DNA of 51,198 bases, taken from positions 1 to 51,198 of the forward strand of contig SVFE01000013.1 of the NCBI GenBank assembly GCA_015057055.1, written 5' to 3'. Each line of letters opens with the position of its first letter. Positions within the stretch are counted from its first letter, which is position 1. A program made the position numbers and the translations under genes. The notes under the pieces were generated by a model. That model saw only the letters and a list, made by a program, of their open reading frames with translations, did not search any database and had not been told where the DNA came from. This document shows, piece after piece, positions 8,298 to 15,778 of the stretch. The DNA comes from Lachnospiraceae bacterium (GTDB lineage: Bacteria > Bacillota > Clostridia > Lachnospirales > Lachnospiraceae).

Positions 8298-8999
8298 GTG
8301 GAAACGGATTTAAATAAGGTATTACTGATTGATGAAGATACGGATTCGGCGAAAAACGCCCGGATGATTTTGGAGCTTAGCGGTTTGCTTGTGGATGTAG
8401 AGCATGACGGAAAAAAGGGTCTGTCCAAAGCGCTTAGCGAAAAATACGATATGATTATTCTGGAAATGAAATACAAAAATATCAATGGCCTTGATATTTT
8501 AAAGAAGGTAAAGAGTGAGAAGAAAATTCCCGTAATGTTTCTTTCTTCCTGTTGCGAAGAAATGGATATTTGCAGTGCTTTCTTTGCAGGGGCGGATGAT
8601 TACGTAACCAAACCCTTCAACGTAAATATTTTGGCTGCAAGAGCCCATGCCCATATGGACCTGTATGACGCACTTTTGGGTATTTCCAAAAAGAAGCAGA
8701 AGGTAATCGAACACAAGGGAATTCGTATAGAAAAGACGGCAAGAAGAGTTTTTGTGGATGGAGTGGAGAAGAATTTCACCTCCAAAGAGTTCGATTTGCT
8801 CACCTTCCTTGCGGAACATCCCAACCGGGTCTATGCCAAGGAGGAACTGTTCCGTGAGATTTGGGACATGGATTCCGTGGGGGATATTGCCACCGTAACC
8901 GTACATATTAAGAAGATTCGCGAAAAGGTGGAAAAGGATTCCTCCAAGCCTCAGTATATTGAGACTATCTGGGGCGTGGGATATCGGTTTAAGGTGTAG
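8298..8999 (+). CDS. OmpR-family response regulator with Glu in place of the phospho-acceptor Asp
   Basis: 233 residues starting at GTG, with GAGAGGTG as ribosome site. The receiver domain (1-120) keeps acidic residues Asp12/Glu13, the Ser of MFLSS and the Lys of VTKPFN, but the acceptor position reads IILEM (Glu56) instead of Asp. The C-terminal winged helix (about 135-233) has the typical EFDLLTFLAEHPNRV, VTVHIKKIREK and GVGYRFKV. Asp to Glu can mimic phosphorylation, so this may be a constitutively active or differently controlled regulator. No histidine kinase is adjacent. Its last codons coincide with the left repeat of a putative inserted island, so the insertion preserved the reading frame. 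Confidence 0.9.
   Translation: METDLNKVLLIDEDTDSAKNARMILELSGLLVDVEHDGKKGLSKALSEKYDMIILEMKYKNINGLDILKKVKSEKKIPVMFLSSCCEEMDICSAFFAGADDYVTKPFNVNILAARAHAHMDLYDALLGISKKKQKVIEHKGIRIEKTARRVFVDGVEKNFTSKEFDLLTFLAEHPNRVYAKEELFREIWDMDSVGDIATVTVHIKKIREKVEKDSSKPQYIETIWGVGYRFKV
8971..8999 (+). repeat. Left att-like direct repeat (3' end of the response regulator gene)
   Basis: The 29 bases covering the GVGYRFKV-stop codons recur at 10662-10690 with 25 of 29 identical; the last 12 bases, TTTAAGGTGTAG, are identical. The intervening 1.7 kb is AT-rich and unlike its surroundings. I infer attL of an integrated element that uses the conserved end of an OmpR-type gene as its target. Confidence 0.6.
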
Positions 9000-9005
9000 C
9001 AGGTA

Positions 9006-9034
9006 TTGACAAAAAGAAGAATAGAAATTATCAT
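9006..9034 (+). promoter_or_regulatory. Promoter of the candidate antitoxin RNA
   Basis: TTGACA (9006-9011), 17 bases, then TATCAT (9029-9034). The predicted start is near 9041. No coding region follows on this strand before the terminator hairpin ending at 9126. Confidence 0.6.
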
Positions 9035-9040
9035 AGAATT

Positions 9041-9128
9041 ATAAAAAGGTGTTGCCGATAGACGGCTAGTCCTTAATATTGATTACAAAGAAAGTAACCG
9101 ATACCTTGGCATGGGGCGGTTACTTTTT
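9041..9128 (+). ncRNA. Candidate type I antitoxin RNA, convergent with the toxin gene
   Basis: A transcript from the promoter at 9006-9034 would be about 88 nucleotides and end at the stem AAAGTAACCG/CGGTTACTTT (9091-9100 / 9117-9126) plus a T run. Its 3' end is antisense to the toxin stop codon and 3' UTR. Its 5' part (9048-9074, GGTGTTGCC...CGGCTAGTCCTT) is repeated in the 5' end of the toxin transcript (minus strand, 9323-9293). The convergent layout with a shared terminator resembles Fst/par- and TxpA-type loci. The RNA itself is inferred. Confidence 0.5.
9091..9128. terminator. Bidirectional terminator shared by toxin mRNA and antitoxin RNA
   Basis: A perfect 10-bp stem (9091-9100 with 9117-9126) around a 16-base loop, followed on plus by a T run (9123-9128). 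On minus the stem overlaps the toxin stop codon (9122-9120) and ends in a looser T-rich stretch. Confidence 0.6.
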
Positions 9129-9212
9129 TGTGTCTTGGATATACGCTATCAAAATCGTTACAACTATGGTAAGAACCAGGAGTACGATTGAAAGGATTTC
9201 AAAATCACTCAT
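9120..9212 (-). CDS. Small hydrophobic holin-like type I toxin peptide
   Basis: A 30-codon ORF from ATG at 9212, too short for routine callers. It begins MSDFEILS, continues as a single hydrophobic helix (IVLLVLTIVVTILIAYI) and ends in a charged tail, DTKK. This pattern matches the putative holin-like toxin peptides common in Clostridia. GAGAGGG lies about 8 bases upstream. The predicted 5' UTR is about 115 bases and holds hairpins, including one at 9269-9287 whose CCCTCT arm could pair with the ribosome site and hide it. A promoter lies at 9333-9361, and a candidate antisense RNA overlaps the 3' end. Confidence 0.72.
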   Translation of the reverse strand: MSDFEILSIVLLVLTIVVTILIAYIQDTKK

Positions 9213-9292
9213 AAGTCAGCCCTCTCTTTCGCAAGATTTCCCGATAAAGCAGGGATTTCTATGTAAACAGAGGGTCACAGTCCCTCTGATGG

Positions 9293-9323
9293 AAGGACTA
9301 ACCGCTACCGTTATGGCAACACC
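9293..9323 (-). repeat. Second copy of the shared 5'-end element (toxin mRNA leader)
   Basis: On the minus strand this reads GGTGTTGCC...CGGTTAGTCCTT, nearly the same as 9048-9074 on plus. The two copies form an inverted pair in DNA, so both convergent RNAs would carry the same element a few bases after their predicted start sites. Confidence 0.55.
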
Positions 9324-9332
9324 CGTAGAAAT

Positions 9333-9361
9333 AGTTTATCAGACAAAAGAATGATTTTCAA
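9333..9361 (-). promoter_or_regulatory. Promoter of the toxin mRNA
   Basis: On minus, TTGAAA (9361-9356), 17 bases, then TAAACT (9338-9333). The predicted start is near 9326, giving a leader of roughly 115 bases before the toxin ATG. Confidence 0.55.
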
Positions 9362-9604
9362 TAGAATATATAAACGAAAAAATGATAACTACAAAAGAAG
9401 CAAGGCGGATTGTCTGCAAAAGAATATAAGAAGAAAATGGAGCAGGAAAAAGAAGAACTTAACAAAAAGTTAGATAATATGACAAAGGAATACAATGAAT
9501 TAGTAGACCGATATAATAAACTCACTGATGATAAAGCCGAATTGGAACGAAAGAACAAAGAAAAGGCTTATGAAGTGATGTATCAGCAGGAGCGAAGCAG
9601 ATGA
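9362..9604 (+). pseudogene. Coiled-coil tail of a mobilization-type protein, probable remnant
   Basis: A Lys/Glu-rich coiled coil (KEYKKKMEQEKEELN to MYQQERSR) ends at TGA 9602-9604. The open frame reaches back only to a stop at 9386-9388 and has no ATG; a TTG at 9410 after AAGGCGG is the only possible start. Just upstream, a second frame (about 9376-9405) is also open and Lys/Asn-rich, as if one base had been lost near 9405. C-terminal coiled coils of this kind are common in relaxases and other mobile-element proteins. The identity is a guess; a genuine small 64-residue protein is the alternative. Confidence 0.35.
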
Positions 9605-9610
9605 AGCAGA

Positions 9611-9638
9611 TTGGAAAAATGAAGATATTTGATATAAT
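9611..9638 (+). promoter_or_regulatory. Promoter for the island HAD hydrolase gene
   Basis: TTGGAA (9611-9616), 16 bases, then TATAAT (9633-9638), 36 bases before the ATG at 9674. Confidence 0.45.
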
Positions 9639-9673
9639 GAAAAGGGAATAAAATACGAAAGGTAAAATAAAGA

Positions 9674-10339
9674 ATGGTTAAAGCGGTATTTATAGACTTT
9701 TATGGTACAGTTGTACACGAAGATGGAGAAGTGATTAAAAAAGTATCACAAGAAATTTTTGATACTGGAAAAGTAGAAGATAAATCAGAGATTGGTTCAT
9801 ATTGGTGGAATGAGTTTCAAGTAGCATTTAATAATGCATATGGAGATAAGTTTGAGACACAGAGAGAATTAGAATATCAATCATTGAATAAAACAGTACA
9901 ACATTTTAATTCATCAGCTGACGCAAAGGCATTAAGTGATTTAATGTTTGCACATTGGGTAAAACCGCCTATTTTTGAAGAGGCAAAACAATTTTTTGAA
10001 AAATGTCCAGTGCCTATTTATGTTGTATCTAATATAGATAGAGATGATGTTTTAAAAGCAATAGAGTTTCACGGACTAAAACCTAGTGGAGTATTTACAA
10101 GTGAAGATGCAAAATCGTATAAACCAAGAAAGGAATTATTTGAATTTGCGTTAAGTAATACGGGTTTGTCCGCTGAACAAGTTGTACATATTGGAGACTC
10201 GTTAAGTAGTGATGTTAAAGGTGCTTCGGCGGTTGGAATAAATGCAATATGGATAAATCGCAGTGGGAGAGAAGTGCCAGAAGGTGTTAATTCTGTTGGG
10301 AATTTGTTGGAAGTGTATAATACAGATTTCTTCAAATAA
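9674..10339 (+). CDS. HAD-superfamily hydrolase (dehalogenase/phosphatase-like)
   Basis: 221 residues. Motif I is FIDFYGTVV, with Asp as nucleophile and Tyr at the +2 position, as in haloacid-dehalogenase-type members. Motif II is VVSNID, the Lys is in KSYKPRKELF, and motif IV is HIGDSLSSDVKGA. A helical cap lies between motifs I and II. The substrate is unknown. The gene is markedly AT-rich compared with flanking chromosomal genes and lies inside the putative inserted island, so it is likely cargo acquired by transfer. A promoter and terminator of its own flank it. Confidence 0.82.
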   Translation: MVKAVFIDFYGTVVHEDGEVIKKVSQEIFDTGKVEDKSEIGSYWWNEFQVAFNNAYGDKFETQRELEYQSLNKTVQHFNSSADAKALSDLMFAHWVKPPIFEEAKQFFEKCPVPIYVVSNIDRDDVLKAIEFHGLKPSGVFTSEDAKSYKPRKELFEFALSNTGLSAEQVVHIGDSLSSDVKGASAVGINAIWINRSGREVPEGVNSVGNLLEVYNTDFFK

Positions 10340-10353
10340 ATATTATGTTATAT

Positions 10354-10386
10354 AAAGATACTATGCTTAATGTGTAGTATCTTTTT
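10354..10386 (+). terminator. Terminator of the HAD gene
   Basis: Stem AAAGATACTA (10354-10363) with TAGTATCTTT (10375-10384), 11-base loop, then more T. Confidence 0.75.
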
Positions 10387-10436
10387 CTCTGCCAAAAACC
10401 CCGAAATATTTCCACAAAATTCACATAAAATATGAG

Positions 10437-10646
10437 TTGCTTTTGGGGTGTTTTGAGTTATAATTTTTATATCAGCGAAATGGTAATATTACCACTTTTG
10501 AAAAGGCGGAGCGAATATTACCAAAAATATTACCACAGAAAAAATAAAGTAGTTTAGAAAAAGTGTTAAAAACAAATTTCTGTATAGCTAAAATCTTGTA
10601 AAAAGCCTTAAAACACCCCGAAAATAAGCAAAAAAGGCTATACAGA
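10437..10646. repeat. Repeat-rich noncoding right end of the island
   Basis: No gene is visible here. TTGCTT-N16-TATAAT (10437-10464) is a good promoter with no ORF after it. AATATTACCA occurs three times in direct orientation (10485-10494, 10514-10523, 10526-10535), the first inside the palindrome TGGTAATATTACCA. An inverted pair related to TTTTGGGGTGTTTT lies near 10441 and 10611-10625. Another inverted pair, TCTGTATAGC/GCTATACAGA, lies at 10579-10588 and 10637-10646. Such arrays next to an att repeat resemble recombinase arm sites or a transfer origin. Confidence 0.45.
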
Positions 10647-10661
10647 GAAGAAAATAGGGGT

Positions 10662-10690
10662 GGGGTGTGCTATATCGCTTTAAGGTGTAG
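10662..10690 (+). repeat. Right att-like direct repeat
   Basis: Matches 8971-8999 at 25 of 29 positions; the mismatches lie in the first 17 bases. It is not part of a response regulator gene here, so a local gene duplication is a poor explanation and attR is the better one. Confidence 0.6.
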
Positions 10691-10692
10691 AA

Positions 10693-10915
10693 TTAAAAAG
10701 GTGCACCGCCGGTGAATATGCCTCTTTCGGATGAATGTGGTAACGTAACACCATTGCATCCGCGAACATACTGGACATAAATGGGTTTTCCGTCAGATTC
10801 ATATCCTACAGGCCACCAATAATTGTCAACGGAACAGAGGGTTGTTGTATTTGTAACCGGGTCATACAGAAACCAGCATAGTGCAGATTAAAAATAATAA
10901 AAGTGTTTTTCGCAT
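10693..10915 (-). pseudogene. Broken gene for a small secreted protein
   Basis: From ATG at 10915, preceded by AAAGGAG, a signal-peptide-like start MRKTLLLFLICTMLVSV runs straight into TGA. In the next frame a well-formed tail continues for nearly 60 codons (YDPVTNTTTLCSVD ... RGCNGVTLPHSSERG ... GGAPF) and ends at TAA 10695-10693. A frameshift or small deletion near 10863-10868 would explain both halves: together they make a ~75-residue exported protein with two cysteines. The stop lies three bases from the end of the att-like repeat. Confidence 0.55.
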
Positions 10916-10972
10916 AATGTTTTTCTCCTTTGCACTAACTGTATGGTGAATGAATATACAGCGAATTATTTT

Positions 10973-11000
10973 TTGTCTTGTTATAGGTATTATATATAGT
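10973..11000 (+). promoter_or_regulatory. Candidate promoter of the XRE regulator gene
   Basis: TTGTCT (10973-10978), 16 bases, then TATAGT (10995-11000), about 130 bases before the start codon. Confidence 0.35.
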
Positions 11001-11131
11001 TTTCTTAGAGGAGTAAAGGTAGATTCGTAGGCAGACACCTTTGTCCGGTCGCACAAAATCGGCATTTTCTCGCTTTGTGTCGTGTGCGTCGGAGCAAAAA
11101 AAAGATACGCTGTCAGTGAAAGGAGGATGTG

Positions 11132-11710
11132 ATGGACCAAAAACAAATCGGAAGTTTTTTGAAAGAACTTCGAAAAGAAAAAAGTATCACACAGGAACAG
11201 CTGGCAGAGCATCTAAATGTATCCGGGAGGACCGTATCCCGTTGGGAGACCGGAAGCAATATGCCGGATATCAGCCTGCTGGTGGAACTGTCAGAGTTCT
11301 ATGATGTCAGTATTCCTGAAATCATTAACGGAGAAAGGAAAAGCGAGAATATGAATGAAGAAGTAAAAGAAGTGGCCAAAAGCATGTCGGAGTATGCGCT
11401 GGCCGAAAAAGAAAGTATGCTGAAAGAAATTAGGGTGCTGAGCCTGCTTGGCCTGGCGGCATTGATTATTTATTACGGTATCGATTTGTCCGGAATGGGA
11501 GAAGGCAACGATTTTTTTGCCAATGTTGCTATGTACAGCCAGACTCTGGTGTATGTGGTAATCCTGCTGATTCCGTTTCAGGCAACCGGATTGCTTAACA
11601 AAATCAGGCGTAATGATAAAAATACCGGCATACCAAAAACTTTTCTTTGCATTGCATCCATCGTGGTTGCATTTGTGGTCGCGGTATTGATTAAACTTAT
11701 ATTGAAATAA
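11132..11710 (+). CDS. XRE-family helix-turn-helix regulator with C-terminal membrane segments
   Basis: 192 residues. The N-terminal HTH (MDQKQIGSFLKELRKEK...ITQEQLAEHLNVSGRTVSRWETG, about 1-65) is typical of XRE regulators. A charged linker follows, then three hydrophobic helices (about 95-115, 130-150, 168-190). AGGAGG sits five bases before ATG 11132, which I prefer to the GTG immediately upstream. Membrane-tethered XRE proteins are common in Clostridia and Bacilli; the targets and signal here are unknown. It stands alone between a broken gene and a large protease gene. Confidence 0.85.
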   Translation: MDQKQIGSFLKELRKEKSITQEQLAEHLNVSGRTVSRWETGSNMPDISLLVELSEFYDVSIPEIINGERKSENMNEEVKEVAKSMSEYALAEKESMLKEIRVLSLLGLAALIIYYGIDLSGMGEGNDFFANVAMYSQTLVYVVILLIPFQATGLLNKIRRNDKNTGIPKTFLCIASIVVAFVVAVLIKLILK

Positions 11711-11727
11711 GGGATTCGTCTGTAATT

Positions 11728-11788
11728 CCTCACCGGGATAAGCCCAATGAAATGACATTGTGTTTTATACGGTGGGGATATTTTTTTG
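11728..11788 (+). terminator. Possible terminator after the XRE gene
   Basis: CCTCACCG can pair, with a G-T wobble, to CGGTGGGG about 40 bases later, followed by a run of seven T. The loop is long, so this is tentative. Confidence 0.35.
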
Positions 11789-11917
11789 CAGATAAACAAG
11801 TTTTATGTAAACCAAACACTACGTTTAGGGAAAAAAGACGACGTCCATGGAAAATGGGTTGTAATAATAAATTTGGTGTGTATAATTGGTTTTTACAAGT
11901 GTAAATTGGATTAAATT

Positions 11918-11953
11918 TTGCAAATTTTGGTCTCTAGATTGCAAATTTTGACA
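11918..11953 (+). promoter_or_regulatory. Two direct TTGCAAATTTTG repeats at the -35 region of the secreted protease gene
   Basis: TTGCAAATTTTG occurs at 11918-11929 and 11939-11950, 21 bases apart (two helical turns). The second copy overlaps TTGACA (11948-11953), which has a weak -10, TAAATA, 17 bases on. This looks like an operator for a dimeric or paired regulator. The rest of 11789-12039 is AT-rich and shows no gene. Confidence 0.4.
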
Positions 11954-12039
11954 TTAGGGTTGATTTTTTCTAAATAAAATCTATTGTGAGGATAGTGCAT
12001 TAGTCTCAAAATATGCAAAAAAAAGGGAGGATAATTCTT

Positions 12040-15000
12040 ATGAATTTATCAAAACAAACGAAAAGGCGAGAGAAAAAACGAATGATGAGTATGCTGCTGG
12101 CAATGTTGATGCTCTTTTCCGGCATCTTTGGCATGTTGCCGGGTAGCGGAGCAATGAAAGCCTATGCTGCAGATGTTTCCGAAAATGAAGTATCGGAAAA
12201 TGTGATATCAGAAAATGAAGTGTACGAAAACGCGGCAACCGAAAATGAAATATCCGAGAATGATATTACAGAACCGGATTTATCAGAGAATACCGTATCG
12301 GAGAATAACAGCAGTGAAGGATATGTTATAATGGAACCGGACGATGATTTAGAAGAAGTGGTCGTGGTAACAGAGCCCGAAGATGTGCATTATGAGGGGG
12401 AAGGCTTCCGGGTTGATTTTGTGGTGCAGTCTTCTTGGGAAAACCATTACAATGCGGTAATTACAGTAACAAATACATCCGATGAGACGCTTCACAACTG
12501 GGGACTTTCTTTTGAAAGTACGGATTCCATATCCGGGCTTTATAACGTGGCGGAACCGGACGGGGAAAGTGAAATCAGACTGTTTAAAAATGCAGGATGG
12601 AATCAGGATATCCCGGCAGGTGGTACGGTCTTCTTTGGATATACGGCGTCCTATGGGGGAAATCCGGATGTACCGCAGGAATTTGCCATCGCCTCTGTGG
12701 AGAAAGTGGTAAGCAGCGACAGGTATGAGGTGAGCTGCGTCCTTTATGAAGAATGGGAAAGTGGCGGTCTGGTGCAGCTTATCATCGAAAATATTTCGGA
12801 TACAACCATTGAAGATTGGAGAATCGAATTTGACTCCGCCATGAATATTTCGGAGATTTGGGATGGAGTCGTTGTAAGCCATGAGGGTCAGCATTATCAG
12901 TTGCAAAATGCGGACTATGCCCAGAATATTGCACCCGGGGAAAGCCATATCGTCAGCATGATTATTGAAGGCGAACTTGGAGAAGAGACCCTGACTAATT
13001 TGACAGCAGGGGAAGTGGTAGTGGAAATGGATGCCGCGGATGAGGAAGGAGACGGCGAAGGGGACGCAGGCGAAAACGCGGAAGATATTCGGGTTATAAG
13101 TGGTGGTGAAGATGGCGTAGGACAGATTTACTATAAAGAGATTTCTTCCATGGAGGATATCGTTTATACCGAGGATATGTTATCCTGCGTCAGAAATCAG
13201 TTTTTGCTCATGGGTACAGAAACGGCACAATTTGAAGAAATAGAGAATTTGGTTGCTGCGCAAGATGCAAGAATCGTAGGATATATTGAGACAACAAATG
13301 TATATCAGGTGGAATATAATTATGATATTACGCCGGATGAAATAGAAATAGCATTGGATTTATACAGAAATTCAGGGTTGGTTGAACTGGCAATGTTGAA
13401 TTATATTGCTTACGAAAGTTCCTGTTTTGGAACAACTGACAGCGAATGGAATTCGTCGTGGACGACTGAATATCCATATGGAAATGATTGGGGAATTGAA
13501 GCAATTGATATGGAAGGAGCTCTCATCCAAGCCGGTGTAATCAGCGGAAACAATTGCACCGCAAATGATATTCGCACAGACCACTTGCAGACCGTACGCA
13601 TAGGACTAATCGATAGTTGTTTTGATGTATGGCATGAAGATCTTAGTGAAAACTTTGTGCGAACTTGGAATGATTTTTTTTCTCTGGAAGACTTGCAAGC
13701 AGGATTTGCAAATGATGCCGGTTTGTCGCATGGAACATTTGTTGCAGGTATTATGGCGGCGGAATTTAATAATGGAGTAGGAATAACCGGGGTATGTATA
13801 AAAAATGAGTTGTATGGATTTGCTCTGGATGTGACTAATTCATTTGAAATGGAAGTAGCGTGGAATAGCGCAATGAAAAGAATGTGTGCGATATCCGAAT
13901 TAATAGAGTGTGATGTGAAGGTAATTAATTATAGTAGGGGATATGACGGAATTACATTTGGGGCATCGCAAGGAGATGAATCGGCACTTTCTTTTTTGGA
14001 ACATGATGTTATGTTTATGAATCGGCTTTTGGAGCATTATATAGAAAAAGGATATGATTTTCTGATTATTGCGGCAGCCGGAAACAATAATAATGACAAA
14101 TATTATCGATGTGAGACTGTTACCGGGGGATATTTGAGTGAATCAGCATATGAAGATGCAGAAGATGAATATCAAACAATAAATACATCTGTTACCTATG
14201 GCGCACCAAATGCCAATGCGACGTATACTATGAATGAAACGAATGCCAGATATAGTAATCTGTTTAACTATAGCATGAGTGAAGAAGTACGTAGCCGAGT
14301 TATTGTCGTTGGTGCAGTGATGCTGGATAATAGTAATGGTAGGAGAACTGCTTCTGAATGTAGCGTTACAAGCTTTAGTAATGTTGGCGATAGGGTGGAC
14401 ATACTGGCACCCGGGCAAAATATCTTAAGTTGTATGGTGACGACGGATAATGGTCCATTGTACATAGAAAAAAGCGGAACCTCTGCTGCGGCTCCTTTTG
14501 TGGCAGGGGTTGCGGGACTGGCTTATAATGTTTATCCGGAAATCAGTGCAGTGCAACTGAAAAATATCATTGTATCCGGAGGAACGCTGTTGCAGGATGG
14601 TCAATATTTGTTAAATGCTTCTTATGTAATACAAGAAGTAAACAGATTAAAAAATGGCGATACGAATCTATCCGGTGGACTAATTATGGGGCGCATCATA
14701 GAGTCGGAATCTTCGGAAGGTGCAACCGGATTAGGACAGACTAATGGCGGCATTATAGATGATAACGGAGAATATGTGCCGGATGAGCAATTGGTGGGAA
14801 TCGGAGGAGTTTGTGTTACCGCGCAGGCAATTGATGCCAACAATGAACTGGCGGGAAGTTATACCCAGTTTGCAGTAACGGATGAAAATGGATATTTTAC
14901 ACTTCCGCTTTCTCCGGGGCGATATTATATTGTTGTGGAAAAGCCGGGATATTTAGCGTTTACTTATTATTATGAAATGATAGAACAAGAAAACGCTTAT

Positions 15001-15762
15001 ATTGGGACGATGGTTGCAGAAAGAAATAACATGCATGATGACATATCGGATTTATTGGAATTTACGGATATAAATCTATGCATAAGAAGTAACTATAATG
15101 AGATTTCATTGCAAGGAGCAACGATACAAATCAGAGAAGGATGGGATAACAGAAGCGGAAGTTATGCAGATGCTGCTGACGCTACTATTACAAGTGATGC
15201 AAATGGACATTGCACTATTTCTTTGCCTAGAGGACGATATACAGCAGAGGTGAAAAGAGAAGGGTACGTGGTTGGTTACTATAACGTGGTGGCTGATTCT
15301 GGCGTAAACATGCAGTATTTGAATTTACAACCGGACAGAACTGTATTTTGTACCATAGATATACAAAATGCCGAAGCATATGGTATTTTATTTTGGAGGG
15401 ATATGGAAGAATATGAGGGGACTTACATTTTTACCAGAGGAAATAGTGGTATATCTACATTCCGTTTTCTGGATAATGTTCTTTGCGCAACGTGTGAGAG
15501 CCAGGGAAATGATGGTAGAAATTACAGAATTACGTTGTATGAAAATATATTATTGAGTGAATATGTGAAATTTGAGTTGACGCGAATGAACGGAAATTTA
15601 AGCCAATCAAGTGTAAGAATAACGATAACCTATCCGGATGGAAATGTAGAAAATATACAATGGAATCTAAGTGAACCGGGAATGGTTTGGGATGTGCTTC
15701 AGATAGAAAATGGGCAACTAACAATACTAAATAACATAACAAATGAGCCTACGTTGCCTTAA
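12040..15762 (+). CDS. Large secreted subtilisin-like (S8) protease with CBM2-like and carboxypeptidase-regulatory-like domains
   Basis: 1240 residues from ATG 12040, which follows GGGAGG; the ATG at 12013 has no ribosome site. Order: signal peptide (KRREKKRMMSMLLAML...AYA), a VSEN/SENE-rich linker (about 45-100), two CBM2-like beta domains (about 115-220 and 235-330; NAGWNQDIPAGGTVFFGY is characteristic), a prodomain-like region, the S8 catalytic domain, then two repeat domains of the Cna-B or carboxypeptidase-regulatory type (GRYYIVVEKPGY, GRYTAEVKREGY). The triad is intact: Asp525 (GLIDS), His564 (SHGTFVAG), Ser815 (SGTSAAAPFVAG), with oxyanion Asn682 (AAAGN). It probably acts on extracellular or surface proteins, perhaps anchored to polysaccharide. 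Confidence 0.88.
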   Translation: MNLSKQTKRREKKRMMSMLLAMLMLFSGIFGMLPGSGAMKAYAADVSENEVSENVISENEVYENAATENEISENDITEPDLSENTVSENNSSEGYVIMEPDDDLEEVVVVTEPEDVHYEGEGFRVDFVVQSSWENHYNAVITVTNTSDETLHNWGLSFESTDSISGLYNVAEPDGESEIRLFKNAGWNQDIPAGGTVFFGYTASYGGNPDVPQEFAIASVEKVVSSDRYEVSCVLYEEWESGGLVQLIIENISDTTIEDWRIEFDSAMNISEIWDGVVVSHEGQHYQLQNADYAQNIAPGESHIVSMIIEGELGEETLTNLTAGEVVVEMDAADEEGDGEGDAGENAEDIRVISGGEDGVGQIYYKEISSMEDIVYTEDMLSCVRNQFLLMGTETAQFEEIENLVAAQDARIVGYIETTNVYQVEYNYDITPDEIEIALDLYRNSGLVELAMLNYIAYESSCFGTTDSEWNSSWTTEYPYGNDWGIEAIDMEGALIQAGVISGNNCTANDIRTDHLQTVRIGLIDSCFDVWHEDLSENFVRTWNDFFSLEDLQAGFANDAGLSHGTFVAGIMAAEFNNGVGITGVCIKNELYGFALDVTNSFEMEVAWNSAMKRMCAISELIECDVKVINYSRGYDGITFGASQGDESALSFLEHDVMFMNRLLEHYIEKGYDFLIIAAAGNNNNDKYYRCETVTGGYLSESAYEDAEDEYQTINTSVTYGAPNANATYTMNETNARYSNLFNYSMSEEVRSRVIVVGAVMLDNSNGRRTASECSVTSFSNVGDRVDILAPGQNILSCMVTTDNGPLYIEKSGTSAAAPFVAGVAGLAYNVYPEISAVQLKNIIVSGGTLLQDGQYLLNASYVIQEVNRLKNGDTNLSGGLIMGRIIESESSEGATGLGQTNGGIIDDNGEYVPDEQLVGIGGVCVTAQAIDANNELAGSYTQFAVTDENGYFTLPLSPGRYYIVVEKPGYLAFTYYYEMIEQENAYIGTMVAERNNMHDDISDLLEFTDINLCIRSNYNEISLQGATIQIREGWDNRSGSYADAADATITSDANGHCTISLPRGRYTAEVKREGYVVGYYNVVADSGVNMQYLNLQPDRTVFCTIDIQNAEAYGILFWRDMEEYEGTYIFTRGNSGISTFRFLDNVLCATCESQGNDGRNYRITLYENILLSEYVKFELTRMNGNLSQSSVRITITYPDGNVENIQWNLSEPGMVWDVLQIENGQLTILNNITNEPTLP

Positions 15763-15778
15763 AAGGAGGGGGAATGAG

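Noticed and set aside
9079-9354. A 91-residue plus-strand frame
   Set aside because: It begins inside the shared terminator hairpin and runs antisense to the toxin peptide and its leader. Its start has no ribosome site.
8971-10690. The 29-bp repeat as a relic of a duplicated response regulator gene
   Set aside because: No response-regulator coding sequence lies upstream of the right copy, and the similarity stops exactly at the stop codon.
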